Positions 62,332 through 64,000 of a stretch of 64,000 nt of DNA are shown piece by piece. Below the pieces are notes generated by a model that was given only the letters and a program-made list of their open reading frames with translations, was not told the DNA's origin and did no database searches. Where the stretch lies: contig CP070748.1 of NCBI GenBank assembly GCA_020348345.1, positions 252,896-316,895 of the forward strand, given 5' to 3'. Position 1 is the stretch's first letter, and each line of letters begins with the position of its first letter. The DNA is from Methanobacteriota archaeon (lineage in GTDB: Archaea > Thermoplasmatota > Thermoplasmata > UBA10834). Position numbers and translations under genes: made by a program.

Positions 62332-63231
62332 ATGGGCGAGGTAGTGGAGTGCGTTCCCAATTTCAGCGAAGGGCGCAGGAAGGAAGTGGTGGATCAAATC
62401 GCATACTCGATAAGCTCCGTTCCTGGCATCAAGATACTGGATGTTGAGATGGATGCAGACCACAACAGGTCTGTGATAACCTTTGTTGGCGACAGATCGA
62501 GCATACAGGAGGGCGCGTTCCAGGGAGCAAAGACGGCGTCAGAACTGATAGATCTCAACACGCACAGTGGCGAGCACCCCAGGATGGGGGCGCTCGACGT
62601 CTTGCCTTTCGTTCCGATACAGAACATCACAATGGAGGAGTGCGTCGAAATCGCAACATCTGTCGGCGAAAGGATTGCGCGTATGCTAGGCATACCAGTC
62701 TATCTCTACGAATCGGCTGCCACGGTCCCTGAGAGAAGAAGACTGGAGCAGGTCAGACGAGGGCAGTTCGAAGGGCTGCGCGAGTCAATCGCCACCGAAA
62801 GCGACAGGCAGCCCGATTTTGGACCCACGAAGGTGCATCCGACCGCAGGAGCAGTCGCTGTTGGGGCAAGGATGCCGCTCATAGCGTTCAACGTCAACCT
62901 GGATTCCAGTGATCTGGAAATCGCAAAGGCGATCGCTAGGAAGATCAGAGCGAGCGGTGGAGGTCTCCCGCATCTCAAAGCCCTCGGATTCGACCTGAAA
63001 GAGAAGGGACTAGTGCAGGTGTCGATGAACCTTACGGACTATACGGTGACTCCGTTGTCTCGTGTCTTCGACGAAGTGAGGAGGGAGGCGGAAGCCAGAG
63101 GCGTAAGGGTGGCCGGGAGCGAGATCATTGGGCTGATCCCGCTCGATGCAGTATGCGACATAACAGCCAGATTCCTCAAGCTCGATGGTTTCGTCAGCAA
63201 TCAAGTGTTGGAGAGGCGGATTTGGTGTTGA
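62332..63231 (+). CDS. ftcD: Glutamate formimidoyltransferase
   Basis: A 299-residue enzyme moving the formimino group of N-formiminoglutamate to tetrahydrofolate (or formyl equivalents). Motifs: ECVPNFSEGRRKEVVDQI, DADHNRSVITFVGD, HSGEHPRMGALDVLPFVP, FGPTKVHPTAGAVAVGARMPLIAFNVNL and QVSMNLTDYTVTPLSRVF. Only the transferase half is present; the cyclodeaminase half is the next gene, with a 7-base overlap. Confidence 0.95.
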   Translation: MGEVVECVPNFSEGRRKEVVDQIAYSISSVPGIKILDVEMDADHNRSVITFVGDRSSIQEGAFQGAKTASELIDLNTHSGEHPRMGALDVLPFVPIQNITMEECVEIATSVGERIARMLGIPVYLYESAATVPERRRLEQVRRGQFEGLRESIATESDRQPDFGPTKVHPTAGAVAVGARMPLIAFNVNLDSSDLEIAKAIARKIRASGGGLPHLKALGFDLKEKGLVQVSMNLTDYTVTPLSRVFDEVRREAEARGVRVAGSEIIGLIPLDAVCDITARFLKLDGFVSNQVLERRIWC

Positions 63232-63845
63232 AGGACTTAAGAGGATTGAGTGAGTTCTGTGCTGAGCTATCTTCAGAGGAGCCTGCCCCGGGAGGTGGCA
63301 CCGCATCGGCTGCGGCAGGCGCGATGGCGGCTTCTCTCCTGGCCATGGTATGTAGAATCACACACAAGAGCAAGAAGCATGAGGAGCATTGGCAGGAGCT
63401 GGAGATGATGACCGACTCGTTGCTAACGCTGAGAGACGCCCTTGTGCAACTCGCAATGGAGGACGCGCGCGCCTACGATGCCCTGGCCGAAGCGATGAGA
63501 AGACGCAAGGTGGAGGATTCGGCAGATGCGGATGACGCAGTCAGGGCCGCACTCGGAGGAGCGATAGAGGTGCCTCAGAAGACCGCAAGGGCCTGCGCAA
63601 GGATACTGGAGATATCATCAAGGGTGGCAGAAATCGGCGTTCGCAGCGCGCACTCGGATGTTGCAGTGGCCATCCACCTTGCCGAGGCGGGTGTCAAGGG
63701 CGCTCTGGAGAACGTGACCATCAACCTGGAAGGATCAGACGATCTTGAGTATGTCGAGGAGACTAGGAACGACGTCAAGGACCAATCCAGCCGGGCGTCC
63801 CGCGCTGCGAAGGAGGGGCTCGACCGACTGTCAGTCTCGTCTTGA
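63225..63845 (+). CDS. Formimino-tetrahydrofolate cyclodeaminase / methenyl-THF cyclohydrolase family
   Basis: A helical protein of about 206 residues of the FTCD_C family: APGGGTASAAAGAMAASLLAMVCRIT near the N-terminus, DARAYDALAEAMR in the middle, ARACARILEISSRVAEIGVRSAHSDVAVAIHLAEAGVKGALENV towards the end. It releases ammonia from formimino-THF to give methenyl-THF. GTG 63225 or TTG 63228 start it; both overlap the ftcD stop, with GGAGAGG upstream. The frame is open to 63153 but inside ftcD. Confidence 0.9.
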   Translation: MLKDLRGLSEFCAELSSEEPAPGGGTASAAAGAMAASLLAMVCRITHKSKKHEEHWQELEMMTDSLLTLRDALVQLAMEDARAYDALAEAMRRRKVEDSADADDAVRAALGGAIEVPQKTARACARILEISSRVAEIGVRSAHSDVAVAIHLAEAGVKGALENVTINLEGSDDLEYVEETRNDVKDQSSRASRAAKEGLDRLSVSS

Positions 63846-64000
63846 CGTACCGTCCATCGAAATCGACCGTCGTATCAGACATGATAGAGGAGACGATACC
63901 TTTAATAACATTGACCAGGATGAGAACACATATAGGTTCTGCCAGAGGGCTCGTTGCCTCCGGCATATTCGACGGGAGCTTGGTTTGAGTTGACCGGCAA
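63846..64000. other. Downstream region to window edge
   Basis: A TATA-like CTTTAATAAC at 63899-63908 suggests another gene begins near the window edge. A 22-codon frame (63920-63988) starts at a suitable distance but is too short to judge. Nothing else can be supported. Confidence 0.3.

Noticed and set aside
63920..63988. 22-codon frame near the right edge
   Set aside because: Too short and cut off from context; it may only be the leader of a gene beyond the window.

Overview
The window looks like about 64 kb of ordinary chromosome from a mesophilic or moderately thermophilic archaeon, most probably of the Thermoplasmatota or a related euryarchaeal group. The archaeal assignment rests on a glycerol-1-phosphate dehydrogenase (first step of archaeal lipid backbones), a KEOPS Cgi121 subunit, membrane-anchored LonB, Hel308, RtcB, UPF0179, SepF, KaiC-type ATPases, a leucine-poor TrpB2, and TATA boxes of the TTTATATA type lying about 30 bases before many start codons, which implies several leaderless mRNAs. 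The lineage within archaea is inference from gene content (multi-zinc-ribbon membrane proteins with NG-rich hexapeptide repeats, histidine kinases with an HDI.N.NQ box); no 16S or ribosomal proteins are present. I saw no rRNA, CRISPR array, insertion sequence, phage or replication origin. The only clear selfish element is an intein in the B12-dependent ribonucleotide reductase.

Layout. 1-8.1 kb: a partial surface protein with calcium-binding repeats, rubredoxin, homoserine dehydrogenase, a ferritin-like protein, a small Cys-rich protein, an SDR, a GAF histidine kinase, an EF-Tu-domain-2-like protein, an isoaspartyl peptidase and a wHTH/TerB-like protein. 8.1-9.0 kb: a gene-poor AT-rich island with a perfect palindrome and an inverted repeat. 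9.0-17.3 kb: a DUF5679 protein, an ADP-forming acyl-CoA synthetase, two CBS proteins followed by HdrA and an MvhD-HdrC-HdrB triple fusion (a self-contained electron-bifurcating module), an amidohydrolase and a Ras-like GTPase. 17.3-26.5 kb: a lysine-repeat mini-protein, MFS and DUF1614 membrane proteins, nucleoside phosphorylase, a HEAT-like/tRNA-synthetase-anticodon-domain-like protein, nucleases and ornithine carbamoyltransferase. 26.5-31.7 kb: tRNA-His and three consecutive zinc-ribbon proteins, the last a 1166-residue surface protein. 32-45 kb: RtcB, an HD hydrolase, KaiC, SepF-PUA-TPR genes, a DUF4130-like protein, a kinase/response-regulator pair, egsA, UPF0179, a secreted zinc carboxypeptidase and a MoaD/SAMP-like protein. 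45-64 kb: intein-bearing NrdJ, a flavoprotein, a YhaM-like nuclease, TrpB2, PurC, an aminotransferase, a KaiC pair (one with a broken P-loop), CinA+NMN adenylyltransferase, LonB, Hel308, Cgi121 and a formimino-folate pair.

How the genes fit together. The HdrA/HdrBC-MvhD module should couple thiol/disulfide chemistry to ferredoxin and a two-electron donor, yet no hydrogenase large subunit is beside it. NMN adenylyltransferase and CinA form an NAD synthesis/salvage pair. FtcD and cyclodeaminase pass a formimino group to folate. SepF is co-directional with an RNA-binding PUA protein and a TPR protein. Two surface proteins end in the same IPEF-hydrophobic-Arg tail, which suggests a common cell-surface processing route.
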